Shown in pieces: positions 34,803-44,215 of a stretch of DNA of 64,000 nt (position 1 is the first letter of the stretch; each line of letters starts with the position of its first letter). A program made the translations under genes and the position numbers. Source of the DNA: Alcanivorax sp. S6407. GTDB taxonomy: Bacteria > Pseudomonadota > Gammaproteobacteria > Pseudomonadales > Alcanivoracaceae. The stretch is from assembly GCF_023016115.1 (NCBI RefSeq), contig NZ_JALKBH010000002.1:1016624-1080623 (forward strand). Reading direction: 5' to 3'. Under the pieces are notes generated by a model. It worked only from the letters and a program-made list of their open reading frames with translations, was not told where the DNA came from and searched no databases.

Positions 34803-35897
34803 TTATTCAGTCACGGCAGCGCCGCCTTCCAGCGCAGAAACCGCATGCTCCACCAGATCATAGATATCACCGGTGCGGGCAAACGCACGCCCTTTGTGAC
34901 GCCAGTCATCTCGATCGCAGGCAAGCATATCGCGGGCAGCGGAGGCCATGGCATCCCGGTCGGCCTCATTGTCCATCACCCGGCCCATCCCGGCCTGCTC
35001 AATATAGGGTGAATAACCACAGGCGCGAGTGGTCAGCACCGGCAAGCCACCGATGGCCGCTTCCAGTAATACAGTACCGGTATTCTCCGCATAGGCCGGG
35101 TGCAGCAGCAGATCCGCCGACCACAGCCACAGGGGCACGTTGTCCTGCCCCCCCATGAAATGCACTCGCTCTGCCGCCCCCAGCTTGTCGGCCAATGCCT
35201 GAAAACGGTCCGCTTTGTCATCGCCGACAATATAGAGCTGGCCAGCATCGAGGCTGGCCACGATTTCGATGGCACGATCCAGTCCCTTGGTGCGAAACCC
35301 GGACCCGACAAACAGCAACATGGGCTCATCGTCACCGAGCCCCAGCTCCGCCCGGAAGGCTTCGCGCTGATTGGCGAAATCTTCCGGCAATACCCGGTCG
35401 CGCCGAATGCCAGGAGGCAAACTGACAAACCGCGCATCCGGCGTTTGATAATGGTCCATAAACAATTGCATCTGGGGCGGTGAAATGGACAGGATTCGGG
35501 TCTGGCTTTTCACACCAAAAACCGCATTCTCCATCGCCAGCTTGCTGCGATAACGGGGCAGCAGACTGCGTGGAAACCGGTAACGCTCCGCCAGACAACC
35601 GTCTGCCGCGTAGTACCAGTCCAGCCCGGGCATCTTGTTGAAACCCACCCGCAAATCGAAGCCCCCCCAGAGCTGCGCCACCTGTTGCGCGAACGCCTTG
35701 TCACGACCATGGTTGCTGGAAGCACTGACCGGCAGCAGCTGCACCCGGATCGCATCCGGGGCCGGTTCGCCGTCCCAACTGCGGGTAAAAATGGTGACCT
35801 GATGGCCTTTTTCCACGGCGCGCCGGGCTATCGCCAGCATGTCTCGCTGCAAGCCGCCGTAGGGGAAATACTCAAACAACGCGAAGGCCATCTTCAT
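34803..35897 (-). CDS. waaG: LPS core glycosyltransferase WaaG (GT4)
   Basis: A 364-residue GT-B enzyme adding the first outer-core hexose to heptose II. The start MKMAFALFEYFPYGGLQRDM is characteristic, and LFVGSGFRTKGLDRAIEI near residues 195-212 plus HPAYAENTGTVLLEAA near 275-290 form the nucleotide-sugar site. ATG 35897 overlaps the waaC stop (ATGA); the frame runs further upstream but inside waaC. Confidence 0.95.
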   Translation of the reverse strand: MKMAFALFEYFPYGGLQRDMLAIARRAVEKGHQVTIFTRSWDGEPAPDAIRVQLLPVSASSNHGRDKAFAQQVAQLWGGFDLRVGFNKMPGLDWYYAADGCLAERYRFPRSLLPRYRSKLAMENAVFGVKSQTRILSISPPQMQLFMDHYQTPDARFVSLPPGIRRDRVLPEDFANQREAFRAELGLGDDEPMLLFVGSGFRTKGLDRAIEIVASLDAGQLYIVGDDKADRFQALADKLGAAERVHFMGGQDNVPLWLWSADLLLHPAYAENTGTVLLEAAIGGLPVLTTRACGYSPYIEQAGMGRVMDNEADRDAMASAARDMLACDRDDWRHKGRAFARTGDIYDLVEHAVSALEGGAAVTE

Positions 35898-36919
35898 GCC
35901 GTGCGCCTCCGCAATTCCTGCCAGACCTGCCGCGGCTTCAGGCTGCTGAAGCACGGCGGCGTCACCCCCTTGCCCAGCTCACCCCGGTAGGTACATTTTT
36001 CCTGAACACAGGGGGCGCATGGAAAGTCCGCCGCCAGCGATTCGGCCCGGGTCCCGAGCACCCCGGTAAGTACCGGATCGGTGGGACCATACAGCGCCAG
36101 TCCCGGCAGCCCTGCCGCCGCCGCCAGGTGAGCCAGGCCGGTGTCCACCGCCACAAAGGCATCCCAGCTCAACAGCTTGTCAGTAAGGGCGTCCAAACCC
36201 ATTTTCGGCAGCACCGTGGCCAGCTCGACCCCTTCAGACAGACGCTCCGCGCGCGCTTTTTCCGCTTCATTGCCCCAGGGAAGATGCACCCGGTGCCCCT
36301 CCGCACAGGCCAGTTCCACCAGCTGACGCCAGAACGCCTCGGGATAATGCTTGGTGACCCAGGTGGTGCCATGGCAGAACACCAGCTCACCAGGCTGATC
36401 CAGCGGCGCGGGCACATGGCTGCGGGGAAGGCCATAGTCCGGCCGACTGCCCGGCAGGGCATACCCCAATGACTGGGCAAACAGCTGACGCACCCGCGCA
36501 ATGGCATGCTGCCCTTTGGCTACCGACTGGGGATGGTCCAGAACACGGGCAGAGAGACTTTCGCGGGCAGAGGACTTGTCGAGACCGAACTTGGGGCCAC
36601 GCCCCAGGCGCGTAATAAAGGCACTCTTGATCAACCCCTGGGCGTCGATCACGACATCATATTCCGTGGACTGAAGTGCGGACTTGAACTCACCCCACTC
36701 TCCGGAGCGGCGCGCCTTCAAGGGGTGTTTGCGCCAGCGACGCAAGGCACAGGGGAACACATTGGCGACGGCTGGATGACGGCGGGCCAGATCGGCAAAC
36801 GCTTCTTCCACCACCCAGTCCACTTGCAGATCAGGAATCGCCGCCAGAGCATCGGTGAGTGCCGGCAAGGTATGAATCACGTCCCCCATGGAGGAGGTCT
36901 TGATCAACAGCACACGCAT
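35894..36919 (-). CDS. waaC: LPS heptosyltransferase I WaaC
   Basis: A 341-residue GT9 enzyme adding the first heptose to Kdo2-lipid A. N-terminal VLLIKTSSMGDVIHTLPAL near residues 3-21 and the ADP-heptose-binding AVDTGLAHLAAA near 258-269 are typical. A CxxC-containing tail is present (PCAPCVQEKCTY). It follows waaF by 12 bp and overlaps waaG. Confidence 0.95.
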   Translation of the reverse strand: MRVLLIKTSSMGDVIHTLPALTDALAAIPDLQVDWVVEEAFADLARRHPAVANVFPCALRRWRKHPLKARRSGEWGEFKSALQSTEYDVVIDAQGLIKSAFITRLGRGPKFGLDKSSARESLSARVLDHPQSVAKGQHAIARVRQLFAQSLGYALPGSRPDYGLPRSHVPAPLDQPGELVFCHGTTWVTKHYPEAFWRQLVELACAEGHRVHLPWGNEAEKARAERLSEGVELATVLPKMGLDALTDKLLSWDAFVAVDTGLAHLAAAAGLPGLALYGPTDPVLTGVLGTRAESLAADFPCAPCVQEKCTYRGELGKGVTPPCFSSLKPRQVWQELRRRTA

Positions 36920-36931
36920 GGCATCACCCGG

Positions 36932-37978
36932 TCAGGCATCGGCGGTTTCGAGCTGCTGCAGGGCCTCGATGACCCGGTTTGGCGGCAGCTGCTTGAGACA
37001 GTTCAGATGGCCCAGCGGGCATTCCCGCTCGAAACAGGGGCTGCATTCCAGCCCCAGTCGCACCACCGCCACACGGTCACCCAGCGGCGGCGTAAAGCCC
37101 GGTGAGGTGGAACCGTACACTGCCACTAACGGCCGCTTGAGAGCCGCCGCAATGTGCATCAGCCCGGAATCATTACTGACCACCGCATGAGTAGCGGAAA
37201 GCAGATCCACTGCCTCCTCGAGAGAGGTCTTGCCTGCCAGCACGGTAGCATGCGCTCGGGCACTCTCATCCAGTGCCGCCACGATATCGTTGGCCACCGG
37301 ATGATCCTTGCCGGAGCCGAAGATCCACACCTGGCCACCGTGATCGATCCAGTCCTGGGCAACGGCTGCGTAATGCTGCTCCGGCCAACGCTTGGCAGGG
37401 CCGAACTCGGCGCCGGGACACAACCCCAGTACGGCACGCTCCATGGAAAGATCATAGGCGGCCATGGCCTGCTCGCGGGAGGCATCATCCACTTCCAGGT
37501 GCGGGGCCGTGATTTCATCCAGTAGCGGTACCGGCGCCTCTTCCGGCAAGGCCAGCGCCACAAAGCGCTGCACCATCAGCGGATAGCGTTCCTTGTCCAG
37601 GGCGCGCACATCGTTAAGCAGACCGTAGCGCATTTCGCCACGCCAGCCGATCCGTGCCGGAATCTTTGCCGCCCAGGGCACCAGGGCCGACTTGAGGGAA
37701 TTGGGCAGTACGTAGCTTTGCTGATACTGGCCACGCAGGGACTTGCCCAACGCCCGGCGTTCGCCAAGCTTCAGATCACCATGATCAAACGGCAGCGCCA
37801 ACGCCTCGCGCACTTCCGGCATCCGTGACAGCAACGGCCGACACCAGGCGGGCGCCAGCACATCAATGGCACAGTCGGGGTATTGGCGACGCAGTTCGGA
37901 AAACAGGGTCTGCGCCATCACCATGTCGCCGACCCAGGAAGGGCCGACGACAAGGATGGCGGACGGAGTCTGGGACAT
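36932..37978 (-). CDS. waaF: LPS heptosyltransferase II WaaF
   Basis: A 348-residue GT9 enzyme adding the second heptose. It begins ILVVGPSWVGDMVMAQTLF, has LCPGAEFGPAKRWP near residues 183-196 and SNDSGLMHIAAAL near 259-271, then the usual CSPCFERECPLGH tail. The start ATG 37978 lies 8 bp after ilvE. Confidence 0.95.
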   Translation of the reverse strand: MSQTPSAILVVGPSWVGDMVMAQTLFSELRRQYPDCAIDVLAPAWCRPLLSRMPEVREALALPFDHGDLKLGERRALGKSLRGQYQQSYVLPNSLKSALVPWAAKIPARIGWRGEMRYGLLNDVRALDKERYPLMVQRFVALALPEEAPVPLLDEITAPHLEVDDASREQAMAAYDLSMERAVLGLCPGAEFGPAKRWPEQHYAAVAQDWIDHGGQVWIFGSGKDHPVANDIVAALDESARAHATVLAGKTSLEEAVDLLSATHAVVSNDSGLMHIAAALKRPLVAVYGSTSPGFTPPLGDRVAVVRLGLECSPCFERECPLGHLNCLKQLPPNRVIEALQQLETADA

Positions 37979-37986
37979 CCGGGCAA

Positions 37987-38913
37987 TCAGCTCACGTAAG
38001 TGAGCCACTCTCCGTATTGGTCATCCAGTTTGCCGGTCACCAGATCGAAGTAGGTGCTCTGCAGCAACTCGGTGATCGGGCCGCGCTTGCCTTCGCCGAT
38101 GATGCGGCCATCCAGCTCACGAATCGGTGTCACTTCGGCAGCGGTGCCGGTAAAGAAGGCTTCATCGGCCACGTAGATTTCATCCCGGGTGATGCGCTTT
38201 TCGCGTACCGTGTAGCCACGCTCTTCGGCCAGCTGGATGATGGTCTTGCGGGTAATGCCGTCCAGGCAGGAGGTCAACTCCGGAGTGAAAATCACGCCGT
38301 TCTTGATCACGAAGATATTCTCGCCGGAACCTTCGGCGACATACCCCTCGTTATCCAGCAGCAGGGCCTCATCAGCACCACCGGACAGCGCTTCGTTCAG
38401 CGCCAGCATGGAGTTGATGTAGTTGCCGTTGGCCTTCGCCTTGCACATGGTGATGTTCACGTGGTGGCGGGTATAGCTGGAGGTGCGCACCTTGATGCCC
38501 AGTTCCAGCGCTTCCGGCGACATGTAGGCAGGCCATTCCCAGGCAGCCACCATCACGTGCACTTTCAGGTTATGGGCACGCAGGCCCATGCCTTCACTTC
38601 CGTAGAACACCATCGGGCGCAGATAGGCATGCGGCAGGTTGTTGGCCTTCACGGCTTCCACCTGGGCGGCATTGATCTCGTCCTTGGAGAACGGGATCTT
38701 CATGTTCATGATGTGGGCACTGCCGAACAGACGATCGGTGTGCTCCTTGAGGCGGAAAATTGCCGGACCCTTGGCGGTTTCGTAGGCTCGCACCCCTTCA
38801 AAGACGCCCATGCCGTAGTGCAGGGTGTGAGTGAGGACGTGAACCTTGGCTTCTTCCCAGGGAACCAGTTCACCATCCAGCCAGATAAAACCGTCTCTTA
38901 CAGCCATCGACAT
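37987..38913 (-). CDS. ilvE: Branched-chain amino acid aminotransferase
   Basis: A 308-residue fold-IV PLP transaminase for Leu, Ile and Val. YGMGVFEGVRAYET near residues 33-46 and the PLP-lysine region CKAKANGNYINSMLA near 153-167 are standard, as is EVTPIRELDGRIIGEG near 262-277. It lies between glnE and waaF in a co-directional run, so amino-acid and LPS genes probably share transcripts. Confidence 0.96.
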   Translation of the reverse strand: MSMAVRDGFIWLDGELVPWEEAKVHVLTHTLHYGMGVFEGVRAYETAKGPAIFRLKEHTDRLFGSAHIMNMKIPFSKDEINAAQVEAVKANNLPHAYLRPMVFYGSEGMGLRAHNLKVHVMVAAWEWPAYMSPEALELGIKVRTSSYTRHHVNITMCKAKANGNYINSMLALNEALSGGADEALLLDNEGYVAEGSGENIFVIKNGVIFTPELTSCLDGITRKTIIQLAEERGYTVREKRITRDEIYVADEAFFTGTAAEVTPIRELDGRIIGEGKRGPITELLQSTYFDLVTGKLDDQYGEWLTYVS

Positions 38914-38954
38914 GGCAATGTGTCTCCAACGCTAAGGACCTTCGAGCACCCGCT

Positions 38955-41819
38955 CTACAGGTCGAACCAATGCTTCCAGATCGCTCGAACGCCTTCCCGC
39001 AAATCACGGAACTGGCTGTCGTCGACAATGGATTTCTCTTTGCGCAACGAGGCGCGATGGGCCGCGGACCGGTAAGCGAGGTACGCTTCCCGCAGTAGGC
39101 CGGCGTCCTGCGCCGACATGATGTCCAGCGCGGCCAGGGTTTCCAGCAGCCGCACGTTATCGGTGAAGCGGGTCAGTTCACCGTGGGAGGAGGCCCATCT
39201 CAGAACCCCGTATTGCACCATAAATTCGATATCAACGATACCACCGGGATCCTGCTTGAGGTGGAATTGCCCCTCACTCTTGTCACCCAGATGGCTGACC
39301 ATCTTGCCGCGCATCTCCAGCACATCGTCACGCAATTTCTGTTGCTCGCGATTGGCGCACAGCACCTTGTGGCGGATCTCGTCAAAACGCTCGCGGGAAC
39401 GGTTGCAACCCGCCACCACCCGGGCGCGCACCAGCGCCTGATGCTCCCAGGTCCAGGCATCATTGAGCTGGTACTTCTCGAACGCATCCATGGAGCTGAC
39501 CAGCAAGCCGGCACTACCGGACGGACGCAGACGGGTATCCACGTCATACAGCTGCCCACTCATGGTCCGGGTAGAAATGATATGCACGATGCGCTGGCCA
39601 AGGCGGGCATAGAACTGCTCATTGGACACCGACTTCTCACCATCGGTCATGCCACCACTGGCTGCATCATGGAGGAACACCAGATCCAGATCGGAGTTGT
39701 GACCCAGCTCGATGCCACCCAGTTTGCCGTAGCCCACCACCACAAAATCAGGATTGCAGGGCTGACCATTGTCCCGGGACGGACGGCCATGGCGCTCTAC
39801 CAGCGGCTCCCAGGCCAGCATCACCACCTGGTTGAGGATGCTTTCTGCCAGCCAGGTGAGGTAATCACTCACCTTCATCAACGGCAGCACTTCGGTCACT
39901 TCCGAGGCGGCCACCCGCAATAGATGGGCCTGCTTGAAGTTACGCAGCACTTCCATCTGCTGTTCCAGATCGTCCTCTGCCACCCGCAGCAACTGCTGTC
40001 GCAGCTCGTCATCCAGCTCGGCACGTTCCGGCGGGGAATACAGGGTGCGCACATCCAGCAGCTCGTCCAGCAGCACCGGGTGCAGGGCCAGACGCTCGGC
40101 AATCCAGGGACTGGCGCCGGACAGCTTCACCAGCTGGGTGAGTGCGCCGGGATTTTCCACCAGCAGGGCGATATAGGCACTGCGGCGCAACACCGCTTCG
40201 ACAAAATTCAGCAGCCGCGCAGCGGTGGTTTCACCATGCCCCTGGTAACCAATGGCCTCCAGCATCAATGGCATCAGGCGGTCCAGCCGCTCGCGGCTGA
40301 TGGTCTGCATGTTTTCCACAGCCCGGCTGTCACGGAAAGCATTCAGACGGACATACACCGCCTCGGCTTCCTGTACGCCAATTCCCTGCAACTGTGCAAT
40401 AGCTGCGGCATCGTCCAGCTCACCCAGCCACAGATCCAGCAGCTCCTGATCCGCCCCTTGCGCGGCATCGGTTTCCTGCTCAGGATCGGCAATCACCTGG
40501 CTGAAGTGATGGCGCACCGTTTCCCGGTAGCGGCGCAGCTTGCGCTCGAAAGCACTCCGCTCAGAGAACCCCATGGCGAAGGTCAGTCGTTGCCAGCCCA
40601 ACTGATCATCTGGCAGTCGCTGGGTCTGTTTGTCCCCCACGGCCTGCAACCGGTGCTCCACGTCCCGCAGGAACAGATAGGCATCGGTGAGCTCATCCGC
40701 CACATCGTCAGGAAGCAGTTCCTGCTCCACCAGCATGGGCAGCACCTTGATCAGGTTCGGCTCGCGCAGGGCGGGCTGCTGACCACCACGGATCAGCTGG
40801 AACGCCTGGACGATAAATTCCACTTCGCGGATGCCGCCAGCGCCCAGCTTCACATCCGCCTGCATGCCCTTGCGGTTCACTTCCCGCTCAATCAGGGATT
40901 TCATTTCACGCAGGGACTGGAAGGCACCGTAGTCGATGTAACGTCGATACATGAAAGGCGTGAGTCGCTTGAGCAGGCGAGCGCCCGCTTTCAGATCTCC
41001 CGCCACGGGGCGCATCTTGATCAGCGCATAGCGCTCCCACTCACGCCCCTGGGTCTCGTAATACCCTTCCATGGCATCAAAGCCGATGGCCAGCACGCCA
41101 CTCTTGCCCCAGGGACGCAGACGCATGTCCACCCGGAACACGAAACCGTCGGCCGTGGTCTGGTCGAGCACCTTGATCAGCTGCTGCCCCAGCCGCACGA
41201 AAAACTGGTGATAGGACAGGGAGCGCCGCTCGCCTTCCAGCTCACCTTCGTGTTCATAGGCGAAGATCAGGTCGATATCCGAGGACAGGTTCAGCTCCCC
41301 CGCCCCCAGCTTGCCCATGGCCAGGACCACCAGCTGCACCGGCTTTCCATCCGGGTCGGTGGGGGTGCCGCTGCGCTCACAGGCCCATTGATACAGGCAT
41401 GACAGGGTTTCATCGATCAGCGTATCGGCCAGCAGGGACAGATCCGCCACCGTGCTGTGGTAATCCCCGATACCGGCCAGGTCCCGCCAGATAATGCGCA
41501 CCATGTGCCGGTGACGCAGGCGGCGCACCCGGCGCTTGAGCTCATCTTCGTTGTCACAGTCCGCCAGCTTGTCACGCACCTGCTGGTGCAGTGACGCTGC
41601 CTCCAGCGGTTGACTCAGATCGCTGTCTGCCAACCACTGGCCCAACTCCGGATCACGCTGAAACTGGCTCGCCACATAATCCGACCCGGCCCAGACACGG
41701 GGCAGATCCTCATAGAGCGCGGGCGGCATGACATTGCCGGATTCAACGAAGTGCTGCCAATGCTGGCTGACCAGCACCGAGAGTTCGTCGGGAAGGGCGG
41801 AATATTGGGGTTCATTCAT
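38955..41819 (-). CDS. glnE: Glutamine synthetase adenylyltransferase/deadenylase
   Basis: A 954-residue two-headed enzyme that adenylylates and deadenylylates glutamine synthetase according to nitrogen status. Two nucleotidyltransferase sites are visible: ELNLSSDIDLIFAYEHEGE near residues 173-191 (deadenylylase half) and LGHNSDLDLVFLHDAA near 697-712 (adenylylase half). Length is that of E. coli GlnE. First gene of the operon that continues through ilvE into waa genes. Confidence 0.97.
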   Translation of the reverse strand: MNEPQYSALPDELSVLVSQHWQHFVESGNVMPPALYEDLPRVWAGSDYVASQFQRDPELGQWLADSDLSQPLEAASLHQQVRDKLADCDNEDELKRRVRRLRHRHMVRIIWRDLAGIGDYHSTVADLSLLADTLIDETLSCLYQWACERSGTPTDPDGKPVQLVVLAMGKLGAGELNLSSDIDLIFAYEHEGELEGERRSLSYHQFFVRLGQQLIKVLDQTTADGFVFRVDMRLRPWGKSGVLAIGFDAMEGYYETQGREWERYALIKMRPVAGDLKAGARLLKRLTPFMYRRYIDYGAFQSLREMKSLIEREVNRKGMQADVKLGAGGIREVEFIVQAFQLIRGGQQPALREPNLIKVLPMLVEQELLPDDVADELTDAYLFLRDVEHRLQAVGDKQTQRLPDDQLGWQRLTFAMGFSERSAFERKLRRYRETVRHHFSQVIADPEQETDAAQGADQELLDLWLGELDDAAAIAQLQGIGVQEAEAVYVRLNAFRDSRAVENMQTISRERLDRLMPLMLEAIGYQGHGETTAARLLNFVEAVLRRSAYIALLVENPGALTQLVKLSGASPWIAERLALHPVLLDELLDVRTLYSPPERAELDDELRQQLLRVAEDDLEQQMEVLRNFKQAHLLRVAASEVTEVLPLMKVSDYLTWLAESILNQVVMLAWEPLVERHGRPSRDNGQPCNPDFVVVGYGKLGGIELGHNSDLDLVFLHDAASGGMTDGEKSVSNEQFYARLGQRIVHIISTRTMSGQLYDVDTRLRPSGSAGLLVSSMDAFEKYQLNDAWTWEHQALVRARVVAGCNRSRERFDEIRHKVLCANREQQKLRDDVLEMRGKMVSHLGDKSEGQFHLKQDPGGIVDIEFMVQYGVLRWASSHGELTRFTDNVRLLETLAALDIMSAQDAGLLREAYLAYRSAAHRASLRKEKSIVDDSQFRDLREGVRAIWKHWFDL

Positions 41820-41845
41820 GGGTGGCTATTGTCTTACGCGACGGG

Positions 41846-41887
41846 GCAAGCTACAAGCGGGAATAACAGCCGCGAGCTATGAGCTGC
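41846..41887. repeat. 7-bp-period array upstream of glnE
   Basis: Six units including gcaagct, acaagcg, gagctat and gagctgc, a weaker version of the caagctt-type family seen at 60197-60457. It sits in the leader side of glnE, only 26 bp from its start. Confidence 0.5.
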
Positions 41888-41934
41888 CAGGCGCGGGAGA
41901 AGCCTGTGGTTACGACAACGAAGGCGCCTTTTTT

Positions 41935-42131
41935 GCTGTAGGAGCTTGCCTGCAAGCGATCCGAGCCTGAGCGAGGAAAAAAGAAGCGGGTTTTGAGTGA
42001 CGGATTTCGATACTCAAAACACCTCACTCATTTTGGGGTTTAAGGTTTTCGCGACTCAAAACTCGCTACTCGTTTCTCTGGAATCCTTACCTCGCCCAGG
42101 CTCGGATCGCTTGCAGGCAAGCTCCTACAGC
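41935..42131. repeat. Nested REP-like inverted repeat enclosing 7-bp-period arrays
   Basis: The outer arms are 42 bp each (41935-41976 and 42090-42131), inverted with one mismatch, built on gtaggagcttgcctgcaagc. Inside are two opposed heptamer stretches (41993-42034 with ttgagtg, tcgatac, tcaaaac; 42047-42074 with actcaaa, actcgct, actcgtt). It fills most of the 338-bp gap between the ATPase stop and glnE. The outer arm resembles the REP families of Pseudomonas (gtaggagc...). Confidence 0.8.
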
Positions 42132-42157
42132 GGCTTCTTTGCAGGCTTTTCTCTGCT

Positions 42158-43954
42158 TCACCCCAGCAACAAATCCTGCGACGGCGTCACCCGCATCACT
42201 TCCTCGATGGTGGTCAGCCCCTTGGCCACTTTCATGGCACCGCTGATGCGCAGCGGCTTCATGCCATTTTTCAATGACTGGCGGGTAAGCACTTCCAGGT
42301 CCGCACCACGGGTGATCTGGTTCTTCAGGGCGGTATTGAGCGGCATGGCCTCGTACACCCCCATCCGCCCCAGATAACCGGTGCCTCGACATTCCAGGCA
42401 GCCCACCGGGCGACAGATCTTTTCGGGCACCTTCATCTTGAAGGGACGCACCAGCTCTTCCCAGGCTTCCGCCTCAGGGGCCACCTCTTCCTTGCAGCTG
42501 GGGCAAAGGGTACGCACCAGACGCTGGGCCATGACGCCGATCACCGTGGCCGAAATCATGTAGGGCGCTACTCCCAGATCCACCAGACGGGTAATCGAGG
42601 ACGGCGCATCATTGGTATGCAGGGTAGAGAGCACCAGGTGGCCAGTCAGGGCCGCCTGAATCGCCATCTCCGCGGTCTGCAGATCCCGGATCTCACCAAT
42701 CATGATGATGTCCGGGTCCTGACGCAGCATGGCCTTCACCCCCTGGGCGAAGCTCACGTCGATGTTGGCCTGCACCTGCATCTGGTTAAAACTTGGCTCC
42801 ACCATCTCGATGGGATCCTCGATGGTGCAGACATTCACTTCGCTGGTAGCCAGCTGTTTGAGGGTGGAATACAGGGTGGTGGTCTTACCGGAACCGGTGG
42901 GCCCGGTGACGAAAATGATCCCGTGGGGATTCTTGGTCATTTTTTGCCAGGAATCATAATCCTCGCGGGTAAAGCCCATCTGCTCAAAACTGCGCACCAG
43001 TACGTCCGGATCGAACACCCGCATCACCATCTTTTCACCGAAAGCGGTGGGCAGGGTGGAAATACGCAACTCCACCTCGTTACCGTCGGGCGACTTGGTC
43101 TTGAGACGGCCATCCTGCGGTTTGCGCTTTTCGGCCACATTCAGGCGGCTGAGGATCTTCAGACGACTGGTGACCGCCGCCATGATGGCTGCCGGCAGCT
43201 CGTAGACATCATGCAGCACACCATCGATGCGGAAACGCATCTTGCCCGCATCCCGGCGCGGCTCCAGATGGATATCACTGGCACGCTGGGTAAAGGCGTA
43301 CTGCAGAATCCAGTCCACGATATTGACGATGTGCTGGTCGTCCGCATCGTGATGCCCCTTGCCCACCTCCAGCAACTGCTCGAAGTTGGTGATCCCGGAC
43401 AGCTCCTGGCCAGTGTTGCCTGTGGCTCCCGCGATGGAGCGACTGAGATTGTAGAATTCAATCCGGTAGCGGCGAAGGTGCTCAGGGTTAGTAAGTACCA
43501 CCTCCAGATCCCGATCACGCAGCACCTGTTGCAGGTGGTCCTTCCAATCGTGGATAAACGGCTGGTCGCAGGCTACGATCACCCGGTCACGCTGCACCTC
43601 CACCGCCACAATGCCGTGCCGCTCCGCAAAGGCATAACTCATCACGTTCGCCACCTGATCCACCTGCACCTTGAGGGGATCGATATGGTAGACACGCATG
43701 TCCGCCCGCTTGCCCAGCCACTCGGTAAGGAAGTCCACATCCAGAATCTGGCGGGTATCGGAGCGGTCAGTCAGGCGATACTTGGCCAGCACCTGGATCG
43801 GGTGCCAGTTGAGCTCCTTCTTTTCCCGCGGCGTGGTGGAAATGACATTGAAGTCTTCCTGGCTGACTCGCCCCTCATCCAGCAGTTCGCGCATCAACCA
43901 GCGCACATCGATCTGCAATCCGTCCGGTACAGCGGGTTTGGCAGTGGCGTTCAC
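42158..43954 (-). CDS. PilB/GspE-family secretion ATPase
   Basis: A 598-residue AAA-type ATPase of type IV pilus/type II secretion. The N-terminal MshEN-like region is about residues 1-190; the ATPase core has Walker A GPTGSGKTTT near 348-357, the Asp box IEDPIEMVE near 375-383, Walker B IIMIGEIRDLQTAE near 414-427 and the zinc tetracysteine CPSC...CLEC near 485-518. Full-length PilB/GspE. No pil or gsp partner is in the window, so which machine it drives is unknown. Monocistronic. Confidence 0.85.
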   Translation of the reverse strand: MNATAKPAVPDGLQIDVRWLMRELLDEGRVSQEDFNVISTTPREKKELNWHPIQVLAKYRLTDRSDTRQILDVDFLTEWLGKRADMRVYHIDPLKVQVDQVANVMSYAFAERHGIVAVEVQRDRVIVACDQPFIHDWKDHLQQVLRDRDLEVVLTNPEHLRRYRIEFYNLSRSIAGATGNTGQELSGITNFEQLLEVGKGHHDADDQHIVNIVDWILQYAFTQRASDIHLEPRRDAGKMRFRIDGVLHDVYELPAAIMAAVTSRLKILSRLNVAEKRKPQDGRLKTKSPDGNEVELRISTLPTAFGEKMVMRVFDPDVLVRSFEQMGFTREDYDSWQKMTKNPHGIIFVTGPTGSGKTTTLYSTLKQLATSEVNVCTIEDPIEMVEPSFNQMQVQANIDVSFAQGVKAMLRQDPDIIMIGEIRDLQTAEMAIQAALTGHLVLSTLHTNDAPSSITRLVDLGVAPYMISATVIGVMAQRLVRTLCPSCKEEVAPEAEAWEELVRPFKMKVPEKICRPVGCLECRGTGYLGRMGVYEAMPLNTALKNQITRGADLEVLTRQSLKNGMKPLRISGAMKVAKGLTTIEEVMRVTPSQDLLLG

Positions 43955-44066
43955 TCAAGACTCTCCGAATTCTGTTCAGGCGCTGTTCTACGGTCAGGCG
44001 CCCTTATCGTTATAAGTAGTAACTCTAACCCTAACACCCGGTAACCATCCAGAAACCCCTTAAGGC

Positions 44067-44095
44067 CTGACAGCCCGGCCCGCATTCACTATACT
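44067..44095 (+). promoter_or_regulatory. Sigma70 promoter of the DUF47-phosphate transporter operon
   Basis: CTGACA (44067-44072), exactly 17 bp, TATACT (44090-44095). It lies 121 bp before the DUF47 start, so a 5' leader of about 115 bases is expected. The rest of the 261-bp gap from 43955 shows nothing else clear. Confidence 0.75.
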
Positions 44096-44215
44096 CGCGA
44101 CCAATTTCATGACGGCAATGTGACATAGCGCATTTCCGTCTGCCAGGGACCGCCATAGGCGAGCCGCTGGCAACATGGGAAAATGAAGACCCCCTAACCA
44201 GGATCCGAGGCGCTT

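Noticed and set aside
39924..41402. 492-codon plus-strand frame within glnE
   Set aside because: Antisense shadow of glnE; His/Gln/Leu-rich.
42617..44044. 475-codon plus-strand frame over the PilB-like gene
   Set aside because: Antisense shadow and extends through the promoter region.
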